This document shows, piece by piece, positions 20,878-28,842 of a stretch of 64,000 nt of DNA. Source of the DNA: Pontibacterium sinense (GTDB lineage: Bacteria; Pseudomonadota; Gammaproteobacteria; Pseudomonadales; Balneatricaceae). Every line of letters starts with the position of its first letter. Position 1 is the first letter of the stretch. Both the position numbers and the translations under genes were made by a program. The stretch covers positions 248,001 to 312,000 of the forward strand of contig NZ_JADEYS010000001.1 of NCBI RefSeq assembly GCF_015209595.1, in the 5' to 3' direction. The notes under the pieces were generated by a model. It made no database searches and was not told where the DNA came from. It saw nothing but the letters and a program-made list of their open reading frames with translations.

Positions 20878-21551
20878 TGTTTACTGGAATTATTGAGGCC
20901 ATCGGCACCGTTGCTGCTATCGAAGAGCAGCAAGGCGATCTGCAATTGTATATTCGCACCGCAGATCTGGATTTAGGTGATGTAAAGCTGGGTGATAGCA
21001 TCGCGGTGAACGGTGTCTGTTTGACGGCGATTGATCTGCCGGGTGACGGCTTTTGGGCTGATGTATCCCGTGAAACGCTGATCCACACACGTTTTCCATC
21101 TCTGTCTGTTGGTGAGAGGGTTAATCTGGAAAAAGCCCTGATGCCCACCAGTCGTCTGGGTGGACATATTGTGACCGGCCATGTGGATGGATTAGGTGAA
21201 GTGGTTGATCGGCGTGATGATGCGCGCTCTGTACGTTTTACAATTAAGGCGCCTGCCGCACTTGGGCGTTACATTGCAGGTAAAGGCTCGATCACAGTAG
21301 ATGGTACCAGTCTGACAGTTAATGCAGTGCAGGGTGATCAGTTTGAGCTCAATATTGTGCCGCATACAGTGCAGGAAACCATCATCGATCATTATGAGCC
21401 GGGCCAGCAGGTGCATCTGGAAGTTGATATTATTGCACGTTATCTGGAACGTATGATCGGTCACCGGGCTATGCCGGAAGAAGAACACAATACGGACAGC
21501 GGCGGGTTAACACTCGATAAGCTGGCTGAATTCGGATTTACGCGCCGCTAA
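20877..21551 (+). CDS. ribE: Riboflavin synthase alpha chain
   Basis: This 224-residue enzyme dismutates two 6,7-dimethyl-8-ribityllumazine molecules to riboflavin. It consists of two similar lumazine-binding halves; the N-terminus MFTGIIEAIGTV is diagnostic, and the second half carries GKGSITVDGTSLTVN. The start overlaps the ribD stop by one base. Its last codons form the first unit of a 26-nt tandem repeat that runs on to the ribBX ribosome site. Some naming schemes call this gene ribC. Confidence 0.96.
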   Translation: MFTGIIEAIGTVAAIEEQQGDLQLYIRTADLDLGDVKLGDSIAVNGVCLTAIDLPGDGFWADVSRETLIHTRFPSLSVGERVNLEKALMPTSRLGGHIVTGHVDGLGEVVDRRDDARSVRFTIKAPAALGRYIAGKGSITVDGTSLTVNAVQGDQFELNIVPHTVQETIIDHYEPGQQVHLEVDIIARYLERMIGHRAMPEEEHNTDSGGLTLDKLAEFGFTRR

Positions 21552-21612
21552 TGCGGACGAGACTTTTAAACCGCTGCGGCGGAAGAGATTTTTAGACCGC
21601 TTAGGCGGAAGA
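21535..21612 (+). repeat. Three 26-nt tandem repeats with hairpins, ribE-ribBX junction
   Basis: Units at 21535-21560, 21561-21586 and 21587-21612 share GA(C/T)TTT at the start and CCGCT...GCGGA-(C/A)-GA at the end. The last two match at most positions; the first is the ribE 3' end and is more diverged. Each can form a small CCGC/GCGG hairpin. The array ends 10 bases before the ribBX ATG, so it forms the ribBX translation initiation region. Confidence 0.75.
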
Positions 21613-21622
21613 GACTAAGGCA

Positions 21623-22738
21623 ATGAAACTGAACAGCACCCAGGAAATTATCGACGATATCCGTCAGGGCAAAATGGTTATCCTGATGGATGATGAAGAC
21701 CGGGAGAACGAAGGTGATCTGGTCATCGCGGCTGAAATGGTGCGTCCTGAAGATATTAACTTCATGGCAACCCATGCACGCGGTCTGATCTGTCTGACTC
21801 TGACCCGTGGACACTGTGAAAAGCTGAACCTGCCGTTGATGGTACAGAGCAACGGTGCACAGTTCTCCACCAACTTCACCATGTCCATCGAGGCGGCAAC
21901 CGGCGTGACCACCGGTATTTCCGCAGCAGATCGTGCGCACACCGTACGCGTAGCGGTTAAAGACAGCGTGAAGCCGGAAGATATCGTACAGCCTGGCCAT
22001 ATTTTTCCACTGATGGCTCAGCCTGGTGGTGTTTTGAGCCGTGCAGGCCACACCGAAGCCGGTTGTGATCTGGCACGCTTGGCGGGTATGACACCTGCTG
22101 CAGCCATTGTCGAAATCATGAATGAAGACGGCACAATGGCGCGTCGTCCTGATCTGGAAAAGTTCGCTGAAAAGCACAACTTGAAGATCGGTACGATTGC
22201 AGATTTGATCCACTATCGTACGACCAACGAGCATACCGTAGAACGCGTCAGTGATGGTGTGTTGCCAACCGAGTTTGGCGATTTCAACTACATCACATAC
22301 CGTGATGAAATTCAGGATTGCACTCACCTGGCATTGACGCTGGGTGATGTTGAGCCGGAAAATCCGACGATGGTGCGTGTACACATCCGTAGCGAAGTTA
22401 TGCGTGATGTTGTGGCTGTTGCACCGGGTGGTGAGTTGAAGTGGACGGTGCGTAAAGCGCTGGAACGTGTTGCTCAGGAAGGTAATGGTGTTGTGCTGTT
22501 GCTGGATACTGGTGCACGCATCGACTTAGGTGATGCGCTGGAAAACGTTCTGGCCGGTAAGAAAAAATCCAAAGTGGATGTGAGTTCTTCGGGGGCTTAC
22601 CTGACGGTAGGTACCGGTTCTCAGATCCTGCGTGATCTGGGTGTGCGCAAGATGCGTCTGCTCAGTTCGCCAATGAAGTTTAATGCGATCTCCGGGTTCG
22701 ATCTGGAGATTGAAGAATACATCCCTTGTGAAGAGTAA
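21623..22738 (+). CDS. ribBX: DHBP synthase with degenerate GTP cyclohydrolase II-like domain (RibBX type)
   Basis: Residues 1-~205 are an intact 3,4-dihydroxy-2-butanone-4-phosphate synthase ([11 protein letters not shown], then [14 protein letters not shown]), which makes the four-carbon donor for riboflavin. The C-terminal ~165 residues align with GTP cyclohydrolase II but lack the zinc motif C-x10-C-x-C and the arginine-rich active-site segment. It should not hydrolyse GTP. A complete ribA at 28172 supplies that activity. This architecture is known in proteobacteria as RibBX. It is the fourth gene of the rib operon. Confidence 0.93.
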   Translation: MKLNSTQEIIDDIRQGKMVILMDDEDRENEGDLVIAAEMVRPEDINFMATHARGLICLTLTRGHCEKLNLPLMVQSNGAQFSTNFTMSIEAATGVTTGISAADRAHTVRVAVKDSVKPEDIVQPGHIFPLMAQPGGVLSRAGHTEAGCDLARLAGMTPAAAIVEIMNEDGTMARRPDLEKFAEKHNLKIGTIADLIHYRTTNEHTVERVSDGVLPTEFGDFNYITYRDEIQDCTHLALTLGDVEPENPTMVRVHIRSEVMRDVVAVAPGGELKWTVRKALERVAQEGNGVVLLLDTGARIDLGDALENVLAGKKKSKVDVSSSGAYLTVGTGSQILRDLGVRKMRLLSSPMKFNAISGFDLEIEEYIPCEE

Positions 22739-22752
22739 GCTGGATAAGAATC

Positions 22753-23226
22753 ATGGCAGTTAAAACGTTTGAAGGCGATTTCATCAGCGGTAACGGCAAT
22801 TACGCAATCGTAGTTGGCCGTTTCAACGCATTCGTGGTTGAGAGCCTGCTGGAAGGTGCACTGGATACGCTGAAGCGTCACGGTGTGGACGAAGACAATA
22901 TTCGTGTTATCCGCGTGCCGGGTGCATTTGAGATCCCATTGGCAGTGAAGAAAATTGCTGCTCAGGGTGATGCGGATGCGATTATCGCGCTGGGTGCGGT
23001 TATCCGTGGTGGTACGCCACACTTTGAATACGTTTCCGGTGAAGCGTCTAAAGGTGTTGCTCAGGTATCCCTGGAGTATGACGTACCGGTAGCGAACGGC
23101 ATTCTGACCGTGAACAGCATTGAACAGGCAGTTGAACGTTCTGGCACTAAGATGGGTAACAAAGGCGATGAAGCTGCCCTGTCTGCGCTGGAAATGGTTA
23201 GCCTGCTGCGTAAGCTTGAGGTTTAA
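22753..23226 (+). CDS. ribH: 6,7-dimethyl-8-ribityllumazine synthase
   Basis: The 157-residue lumazine synthase condenses the ribitylaminouracil intermediate with dihydroxybutanone phosphate and usually assembles into large shells. Diagnostic segments are [29 protein letters not shown] and [16 protein letters not shown]. It starts 14 bases after ribBX and 6 bases before nusB, inside the same operon. Confidence 0.97.
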   Translation: MAVKTFEGDFISGNGNYAIVVGRFNAFVVESLLEGALDTLKRHGVDEDNIRVIRVPGAFEIPLAVKKIAAQGDADAIIALGAVIRGGTPHFEYVSGEASKGVAQVSLEYDVPVANGILTVNSIEQAVERSGTKMGNKGDEAALSALEMVSLLRKLEV

Positions 23227-23232
23227 GGCTAG

Positions 23233-23709
23233 ATGAGCGACAACACTACGCCTAAATCGAACAAAAAAGCTTCCCTGACCGCTCAGCGCCGTTCTGCACG
23301 CAGCTTCGCGTTGCAGGCGCTGTATCAGTGGCAGTTAGCCGGTCAGCCGGTGAACGAGATTGACGCTCAGTTCCGTGTGGATAATGACATGCGTAACACT
23401 GATGTACGTCTTTTCTCTGAATTGCTGATCGGTGTTGCCAGTCGTAAAAGTGAGCTGGATGAACGGTATAAGCCGTTTCTGGATCGTGAACTGAGCGAAC
23501 TGGATCCGGTAGAACTGACCGTCCTGCGCATTGGTGCATACGAGCTGATGCATCGTCTGGAAGTGCCTTACCGTGTAGCAATCAATGAAAGCGTTGAGCT
23601 GGCGAAGGTTTTCGGTGCAACTGAGAGTCATCGTTACGTAAACGGTATTCTGGATAAGCTTGCACAGCGTGTTCGTATGGCTGAGGTGAAAGCTAAAAGC
23701 TCCCGATGA
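23233..23709 (+). CDS. nusB: Transcription antitermination factor NusB
   Basis: This 158-residue all-helical factor pairs with NusE (S10) on boxA RNA in rRNA antitermination. The family core is clear: [15 protein letters not shown] at the start, then [12 protein letters not shown] and [14 protein letters not shown]. The ribH-nusB-thiL order is conserved widely. It overlaps thiL by four bases (ATGA). Confidence 0.97.
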   Translation: MSDNTTPKSNKKASLTAQRRSARSFALQALYQWQLAGQPVNEIDAQFRVDNDMRNTDVRLFSELLIGVASRKSELDERYKPFLDRELSELDPVELTVLRIGAYELMHRLEVPYRVAINESVELAKVFGATESHRYVNGILDKLAQRVRMAEVKAKSSR

Positions 23710-24665
23710 GTACCCCCTCCCTAGGTGAGTTTGAACTGATCCGGCGTTACTTTGCAGAGGCATCAACCGATGCTTCTGTAGCGCTGGGGATCGGTGACGA
23801 CTGCGCACTGCTTATCCCTGCACCTGATGAAGTCATGGCTGTGTCGATTGATACGCTGGTGGAAGGTACGCATTTCTTGCCGGGCACAGCGCCAGAGCAT
23901 CTGGCGTCCCGTCTGTTAGGCGCATCGGTCAGTGATTTGGCTGCGATGGGCGCGAGACCTGCCTGGTTTACCTTGGCTTTGACGCTACCAGAAGCCACTG
24001 AAGCCTGGCTGGAGCCTTTTGCGACAAGCCTTATCGCGATTGCCAATGCGCTGAATATTCGCTTGGTGGGCGGTGATACGACCCGTGGTCCATTGTCTTT
24101 ATCCGCGCAAGTGCATGGTTTTGTGCCTGTGGATAAAGCCTTGCGTCGCCAGGGGGCTGCAGTCGGGGATCTCGTCTGTGTGACCGGAACACTCGGTGAC
24201 AGTCGCGCGGGATTAGAAACCTTGCTGAAACAGGAACCGCAGAGTGCCACGGTCGACTATCTGCAAGCACGTTTTAATGCCCCAACTCCTCGGCTGAAAA
24301 CCGGTCTGGCGTTGCGGGGGATTGCTACGGCCTGTGTGGATATCTCGGATGGGGTTTTGGCTGATCTGGGCCACCTGTTGAATAACAGTGCCTTAGGGGC
24401 AGATCTGAATATCGATACACTGCCGTTATCGCCACAACTGCTGGCATATGCCGGTCTGAAACAAGCTCAGCAATGGGCGCTAACTGGTGGTGAGGACTTT
24501 GAGCTCTGCTTTACGTGTCCAGCCTCCATGCAGGATACGTTGGCTTCACTCCCAGAGCCGGTCGCGGTGATTGGACAGATAAGTCCTGTACCGGGTATCC
24601 GTTTAGATGGTCAGCCGGTAAGTGGTGCCGGTGGGTATGACCACTTTGCCAAGGAATCATCATGA
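23706..24665 (+). CDS. thiL: Thiamine-monophosphate kinase
   Basis: ThiL phosphorylates thiamine monophosphate to the active cofactor thiamine diphosphate. The 319-residue product has the PurM/AIR-synthase-like fold, with GIGDDCALL, then [12 protein letters not shown] and VGGDTTRGP. The start overlaps nusB and the stop overlaps pgpA, each by four bases, so the three are translationally coupled. Confidence 0.96.
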   Translation: MSTPSLGEFELIRRYFAEASTDASVALGIGDDCALLIPAPDEVMAVSIDTLVEGTHFLPGTAPEHLASRLLGASVSDLAAMGARPAWFTLALTLPEATEAWLEPFATSLIAIANALNIRLVGGDTTRGPLSLSAQVHGFVPVDKALRRQGAAVGDLVCVTGTLGDSRAGLETLLKQEPQSATVDYLQARFNAPTPRLKTGLALRGIATACVDISDGVLADLGHLLNNSALGADLNIDTLPLSPQLLAYAGLKQAQQWALTGGEDFELCFTCPASMQDTLASLPEPVAVIGQISPVPGIRLDGQPVSGAGGYDHFAKESS

Positions 24666-25171
24666 ATGTTGTCCCTGCATCGGTCTGGCGTAATCCGGTC
24701 CATTTTCTAGCCTTTGGTTTGGGCAGCGGTGCCGCACCGTTCGCACCGGGTACGTTTGGTACGTTGGCTGCGATCATTCCCTATTTCTGGTTCCAGCAGC
24801 TCTCATTGCCGATGTACGCCTTGATGTTGCTGATCACAACACTGGTGGGTATCTGGCTATGTGACCGCACCTCATCTGATATTGGCGTGCATGATCATGG
24901 TGGTATTGTTTGGGATGAGTTTGTAGGGTTCTGGATTACGATGTTTGCAGCGCCAACCGGGTTGATATGGATATTGGTCGGTTTTCTATGGTTCCGCTTG
25001 TTTGATATTCTCAAGCCCTGGCCAATCCGTTGGGCAGATAAGCAAGTGTCTGGCGGATTAGGAATTATGCTGGACGATATTCTGGCGGGCATCTACGCCT
25101 GGATCGCCTTGCAATTGACGTTCTTCCTTGCAGCTATAACGCTAGGTGGAATGGTTCTAAACAATACCTGA
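24662..25171 (+). CDS. pgpA: Phosphatidylglycerophosphatase A
   Basis: This 169-residue inner-membrane phosphatase dephosphorylates phosphatidylglycerol phosphate. The sequence has the PgpA features: LAFGLGSGAAPFAPGTFGT near the start, the IVWDEFVGFW motif with the acidic catalytic residues, and several membrane helices. It is the last gene of the operon that starts at nrdR. The promoter of the next gene begins almost at its stop codon, with no terminator-like hairpin between. Confidence 0.95.
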   Translation: MNVVPASVWRNPVHFLAFGLGSGAAPFAPGTFGTLAAIIPYFWFQQLSLPMYALMLLITTLVGIWLCDRTSSDIGVHDHGGIVWDEFVGFWITMFAAPTGLIWILVGFLWFRLFDILKPWPIRWADKQVSGGLGIMLDDILAGIYAWIALQLTFFLAAITLGGMVLNNT

Positions 25172-25172
25172 C

Positions 25173-25206
25173 CTTTCAGCTTGGTTTCAGGTGGCCGCGC
25201 TAAATT
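25173..25206 (+). promoter_or_regulatory. PhoP-box-like direct repeat and -10 for small exported protein C
   Basis: CTTTCA (25173-25178) and GTTTCA (25184-25189) have an 11-bp period. Exactly 11 nt later comes TAAATT (25201-25206). The layout matches those at 14534 and 14979. It lies at the head of the gene cluster that also encodes a PhoP/PhoQ-like pair, which suggests autoregulation. Confidence 0.65.
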
Positions 25207-25243
25207 GAACTCCGAGACTACTTAACAATCTTGGAGGGTCACC

Positions 25244-25471
25244 ATGAAAACTTTCTCAAAATATATCGCCGCTGCTGCTATCGGTACTGCCTTGATGACT
25301 TCTCAGGCGTTTGCTGCAACAGGTTCTTTATATCCATTGGACAGCTGGGATCATCCGGTTGAAGGTCATTTGTCAGCAGAAGATACCAATATTAAAGATG
25401 AAGCTCTGCGTAGTGGTTACGGCAGTCCTGTCCGTGATCTTTGGGGCGAAGATGTATATTCCAATCAGTAA
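25244..25471 (+). CDS. Small exported protein C (distant relative of A and B)
   Basis: The 75-residue product has a signal peptide ending near AFA. The mature part begins ATGSLYPLDSW and ends LWGEDVYSNQ. Its size, signal, acidic mature part and the C-terminal acidic-hydrophobic-Tyr pattern recall the proteins at 14603 and 15055, though the middle does not align clearly. GGAGG lies six bases before the ATG. It is followed by a hairpin and then by the PepSY/two-component genes. The function is unknown. Confidence 0.8.
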   Translation: MKTFSKYIAAAAIGTALMTSQAFAATGSLYPLDSWDHPVEGHLSAEDTNIKDEALRSGYGSPVRDLWGEDVYSNQ

Positions 25472-25500
25472 GCGTTTCATTGATTGCTTACGGCCGCACC

Positions 25501-25526
25501 GGTAGGCTCTGTACTCAGAGTCTACC
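25501..25526. other. Strong hairpin between small protein C and PepSY gene
   Basis: GGTAGGCTCTG and CAGAGTCTACC pair over 11 bp (one G-U) with a four-base loop. No T-run follows. It could partly terminate or stabilise the upstream message, so that the small protein is made in excess over the downstream regulator genes; that is inference. Confidence 0.65.
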
Positions 25527-25583
25527 GCTGTATATATTGACTGAATGTGAAGGAACCACCTAGCCTAATTTGGGGGAGGTTTT

Positions 25584-25949
25584 ATGCGAAGCCATGTAAA
25601 GCGCTTGATGTTTGCTACCCTGATTATGCTTGGTGGCACTTTTACTTTATCTGCGCAGGGGGTAAGTAGCCTCCCTGCAGGATATGAAAGCCCGATGTCT
25701 GTTCGTGATAAGGCAATGGAACGGTTAGATGCTGATGAATGTCGTGTGCTGGCGGAATCAGGTGTCATCCTATCGATGATGGAATTGATGGATAAGGTCA
25801 AAATGCTGACCGATGGCCACATGTTAGATACATCATTGATCAAGCAGGGTGAAGAATACATCTATGAGATGGAAGTGGCGGGCAAAGACGGTGTGGTGCG
25901 CATGCTGTTGGTTGATGCCCGTACAGGAGACATGATTAAGGAGAAGTAA
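25584..25949 (+). CDS. Exported PepSY-domain protein
   Basis: This 121-residue product has a signal peptide ending near TLSA. The C-terminal ~45 residues (IKQGEEYIYEMEV...VRMLLVDARTGDMIKEK) fit the PepSY fold. A GGGGGAGG ribosome site precedes the ATG. It lies six bases upstream of the response regulator gene. Exported PepSY proteins often sit beside two-component systems and may modulate the sensor; a periplasmic modulator of the kinase at 26632 is plausible but inferred. Confidence 0.72.
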   Translation: MRSHVKRLMFATLIMLGGTFTLSAQGVSSLPAGYESPMSVRDKAMERLDADECRVLAESGVILSMMELMDKVKMLTDGHMLDTSLIKQGEEYIYEMEVAGKDGVVRMLLVDARTGDMIKEK

Positions 25950-25955
25950 CCCATC

Positions 25956-26621
25956 ATGAGGGTGCTACTGGTAGAGGATGATCCCCATCTGGGGCCTGAC
26001 CTGCGGGCTGAGCTGCTTCGCAGCGGTTATGCGGTAGACCTCGCTGACAATGGTGTTGATGGTGAGGCGATGGGGTATGAAGATATTTACGATCTGGTAG
26101 TGCTTGATCTGGGCTTGCCGCAACGGTCTGGCCTGGAAGTGCTGCGTAACTGGCGTAAACGTCGGAATAATGTACCGGTGCTCATTTTGACGGCGCGTTC
26201 TGCTTGGCAAGAGCGCGTAGACGGCTTCGAGGCGGGTGCTGACGATTATCTTGGTAAACCTTTCCACAATGAAGAACTCTTCGCACGTATGACCGCTTTA
26301 CTAAGGCGTGCTCATCAGCAGATCAGCAGCACGTTGGAAGTCGAAGGCTTAGTTCTGAATGAAAAAACCCAATCTGTAGTGCTTGATGGGAACGAAGAAG
26401 TGTCCCTGACCGGCACAGAATATCGTCTGTTGCGTTACTTTATGCATAACCCCTCTCGCGTATTATCGAAGCTCCAGCTTGTCGAGCATCTGTACGATGA
26501 TGGCGCTGAAAATGACAGCAATGTTATCGAGGCCTACATTAAGATGCTGCGTAAGAAGATTGGTAAAGAGCGTATCCAGACCAAACGGGGTCAGGGTTAC
26601 GTCTTCATTGCGACACTCTGA
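25956..26621 (+). CDS. OmpR-family response regulator, PhoP-like
   Basis: The 221-residue DNA-binding regulator has a receiver domain with the acidic pocket VEDD, phospho-acceptor D51 and conserved K101 (GKPF). A winged-helix output domain follows (TGTEYRLLRYF...; TKRGQGYVF). The segment LTARSAWQERVDGFEAGADD resembles PhoP closely, as does the partner kinase. PhoP-type regulators bind two hexamers 11 bp apart, and such repeats occur before three genes here, including this cluster's first gene. Mg2+ or peptide sensing is not shown by the sequence. Confidence 0.9.
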   Translation: MRVLLVEDDPHLGPDLRAELLRSGYAVDLADNGVDGEAMGYEDIYDLVVLDLGLPQRSGLEVLRNWRKRRNNVPVLILTARSAWQERVDGFEAGADDYLGKPFHNEELFARMTALLRRAHQQISSTLEVEGLVLNEKTQSVVLDGNEEVSLTGTEYRLLRYFMHNPSRVLSKLQLVEHLYDDGAENDSNVIEAYIKMLRKKIGKERIQTKRGQGYVFIATL

Positions 26622-26631
26622 GCGTCTGCCG

Positions 26632-27987
26632 ATGCTGAAATCTATTCAGACCCGCCTGAACAGTGGTTTTATTTTGGTCTCGATGGTGGCCATTGTGGTG
26701 CTTTGGCTGGCTAACAGTTGGTACCTACGTCAGACCGCCTACGAATTTGTTAGTGCACGCCTGTCCAGTGATGCATATACGATTTTGCGTGCCGTTGAAA
26801 TGGATGAAGCGGGGGGCTGGCGAGTCAACAGCGATATGATCGATCCTGTCTATCTTCAGCCGATGTCCGGCCATTATTTTCAAGTACGTGTAGAAGATAA
26901 GTGGCTTTATTCCCGCTCTCTCTGGGATGAGATGATTCCCACCAACGGGGGCGAAGATATCGGTCAGGAATACGTGCGTTTAGTGCATAAGGCTAAACAT
27001 CCCTGGCTGGTATTGGATCAGACCTTTATGAAAGAGGGGTTGAAGGTTCAGCTGGTGTTAGCTGAAGATGTGGATCGGATCGACAAATCGCTGCGTAAGC
27101 AGGGGTGGGCGGTTGCAGCGTCCGGACTGGTGTTCCTGATCATATTGCTTGTGGTGCAGGTAGTGATTATTCGTCGGGGGCTGCGTTCTCTGGTCAGTGT
27201 GCGGGGTGATATCTCTCGTCTTAAGCAGGGAGAGGTGCGTCAATTGTCACCAGTGAATACGACTGAAGTGGATCCTCTTGTTACAGAAATCAATTATCTG
27301 GTTCAGGCAATGGAGCTGCGGCTACAGCGCTCACGTAATGCCGTCGGAAATCTGGCTCATGCCGCTAAAACACCGTTAACAGTATTGGATCGGCAGATTG
27401 AGGCACTTAAGGTGCGAGACCCTGATCATGCGGCGGATATGCAGGAGCAGTCGGTACGCCTGCGGGATTTGATGCATCGAGAGCTCACCCGTGCACGTAT
27501 TGCGGGAGCCGCGTTGCCCGGTCAGCGGATCTATATGCTGCCCGAGATGGATAAACTGCTACGGACACTAAAAGCGATATACCGCGATAAGGCGCTTAAT
27601 ATTCAGCAGAATGTCAGTGACAAGATTTACTTCCCCGGCGAACGTGATGATCTGATGGAGTTGTTGGGCAATTTGATGGATAACGCCTGTAAATGGGCGC
27701 ATTCAGCTGTATCGATTACCGCCGAGACGGATGATGATTGTCTTACAATGATCATCGAAGATGATGGCCCGGGAATCGCAGAAGATCAGATTGAGCGCCT
27801 GCTTACACGGGGTGAACGGTTGGATGAGTCGACCGATGGGCATGGGCTGGGAATGAGTATCGTGACCGATATTGTTCGGCAGTATGCGGGTAAACTGTCT
27901 TTGGGGCGTTCTGAGCGTCTGAATGGACTTAGGGTGATGATCATGTTGCCCCTTCACACCAAGGCCGGGATTCTGGCTTCCGAGTAA
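26632..27987 (+). CDS. Sensor histidine kinase, PhoQ-like
   Basis: The product has 451 residues. TM1 lies near residues 12-28, a periplasmic region near 29-162 and TM2 near 163-183. A HAMP-like linker follows, then the dimerisation domain with H243 in NLAHAAKTPLTVL, similar to PhoQ's H-x-x-K-TPL. The ATPase domain has N-box NLMDNACKW, EDDGPGI and GHGLGMSIV. The ATG at 26632 is 10 bases after the regulator stop. An open frame further upstream overlaps the regulator and is rejected. The ligand is unknown. Confidence 0.9.
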   Translation: MLKSIQTRLNSGFILVSMVAIVVLWLANSWYLRQTAYEFVSARLSSDAYTILRAVEMDEAGGWRVNSDMIDPVYLQPMSGHYFQVRVEDKWLYSRSLWDEMIPTNGGEDIGQEYVRLVHKAKHPWLVLDQTFMKEGLKVQLVLAEDVDRIDKSLRKQGWAVAASGLVFLIILLVVQVVIIRRGLRSLVSVRGDISRLKQGEVRQLSPVNTTEVDPLVTEINYLVQAMELRLQRSRNAVGNLAHAAKTPLTVLDRQIEALKVRDPDHAADMQEQSVRLRDLMHRELTRARIAGAALPGQRIYMLPEMDKLLRTLKAIYRDKALNIQQNVSDKIYFPGERDDLMELLGNLMDNACKWAHSAVSITAETDDDCLTMIIEDDGPGIAEDQIERLLTRGERLDESTDGHGLGMSIVTDIVRQYAGKLSLGRSERLNGLRVMIMLPLHTKAGILASE

Positions 27988-28015
27988 CCGATATTTACTA
28001 GGGCCAGATAAAAAT

Positions 28016-28049
28016 AGCCCGCTTCCTTGCTGAAAGCGGGCTTTTTTTA
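28016..28049 (+). terminator. Intrinsic terminator after the two-component operon
   Basis: AGCCCGCTT and AAGCGGGCT form a 9-bp stem with a nine-base loop, followed by a T-run. Confidence 0.9.
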
Positions 28050-28171
28050 GAAATACGGGTTTTCCATAGGCGACAAAGGTTGTAATTCATTAATTTGCCT
28101 CCATTAATGCAGGATGCGCCCGGAAGGACAAGACTGTAGAATATCGGGCTTCGATTCATGAGGTAAGTTGA

Positions 28172-28783
28172 GTGACTGTTGAGTTTGTGGCCTCCTGCAA
28201 GCTGCCGACCCCTTGGGGTGTGTTTCAGATGGTGGGGTTTGAGGACCGGGAAACGGGTAAAGAGCATGTTGCGCTGGTGTACGGAGAGCCGAGTGGGGAT
28301 GCCCCAGTACTGGCCCGTGTGCATTCGGAATGCCTGACCGGTGATTCACTGTTCAGCTTGCGTTGTGACTGTGGTTTTCAGTTGCAGGAAGCGTTGAAAC
28401 GTATTTCTGAAGCGGGCGAGGGCGTTTTGCTCTATCTGCGACAGGAAGGGCGCGGCATTGGTCTGTTAAACAAGGTCAAGGCATATCATCTGCAGGATGG
28501 TGGTGCGGATACGGTAGAGGCCAATGAGCAATTGGGTTTCGAAGCCGATATGCGTGATTACACAATGTGCCAGCCGATGTTGAATCATATCGGTATCAAG
28601 CAGGTCCGCCTGATGACCAACAATCCACGCAAAGTTAAAGCGCTGGAAAAATACGGTGTTGCCGTTGCAGAACGGGTGCCGTTGCAAGTGGGTAAAAACC
28701 GTCACAATGAAGACTATCTTGCGACGAAGATGGGGAAACTGGGTCATATGATGACCGAGCACCATTTTAAAGACGATGAGTAA
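28172..28783 (+). CDS. ribA: GTP cyclohydrolase II
   Basis: This 203-residue zinc enzyme opens GTP as the first step of riboflavin synthesis. The zinc motif is complete ([20 protein letters not shown]), as is QEGRGIGL. The start is GTG at 28172, with GAGGT upstream, and the translation from [10 protein letters not shown] matches the family N-terminus. It stands alone, away from the rib operon. It supplies the activity that the ribBX C-terminal domain should lack. Confidence 0.97.
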   Translation: MTVEFVASCKLPTPWGVFQMVGFEDRETGKEHVALVYGEPSGDAPVLARVHSECLTGDSLFSLRCDCGFQLQEALKRISEAGEGVLLYLRQEGRGIGLLNKVKAYHLQDGGADTVEANEQLGFEADMRDYTMCQPMLNHIGIKQVRLMTNNPRKVKALEKYGVAVAERVPLQVGKNRHNEDYLATKMGKLGHMMTEHHFKDDE

Positions 28784-28800
28784 TATGCTCGACCAGTAAA

Positions 28801-28826
28801 AAAGCCGCTTATTTAGCGGCTTTTTT
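28801..28826. terminator. Bidirectional terminator between ribA and dxs
   Basis: AGCCGCT and AGCGGCT arms with a five-base loop are flanked by an A-run on the left and a T-run on the right. It serves the two converging genes. Confidence 0.9.
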
Positions 28827-28842
28827 GTGGGCGATGGTTACG

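Noticed and set aside
21552-21622. FMN riboswitch before ribBX
   Set aside because: None of the conserved FMN-aptamer segments is present; the space is filled by the 26-nt repeats.
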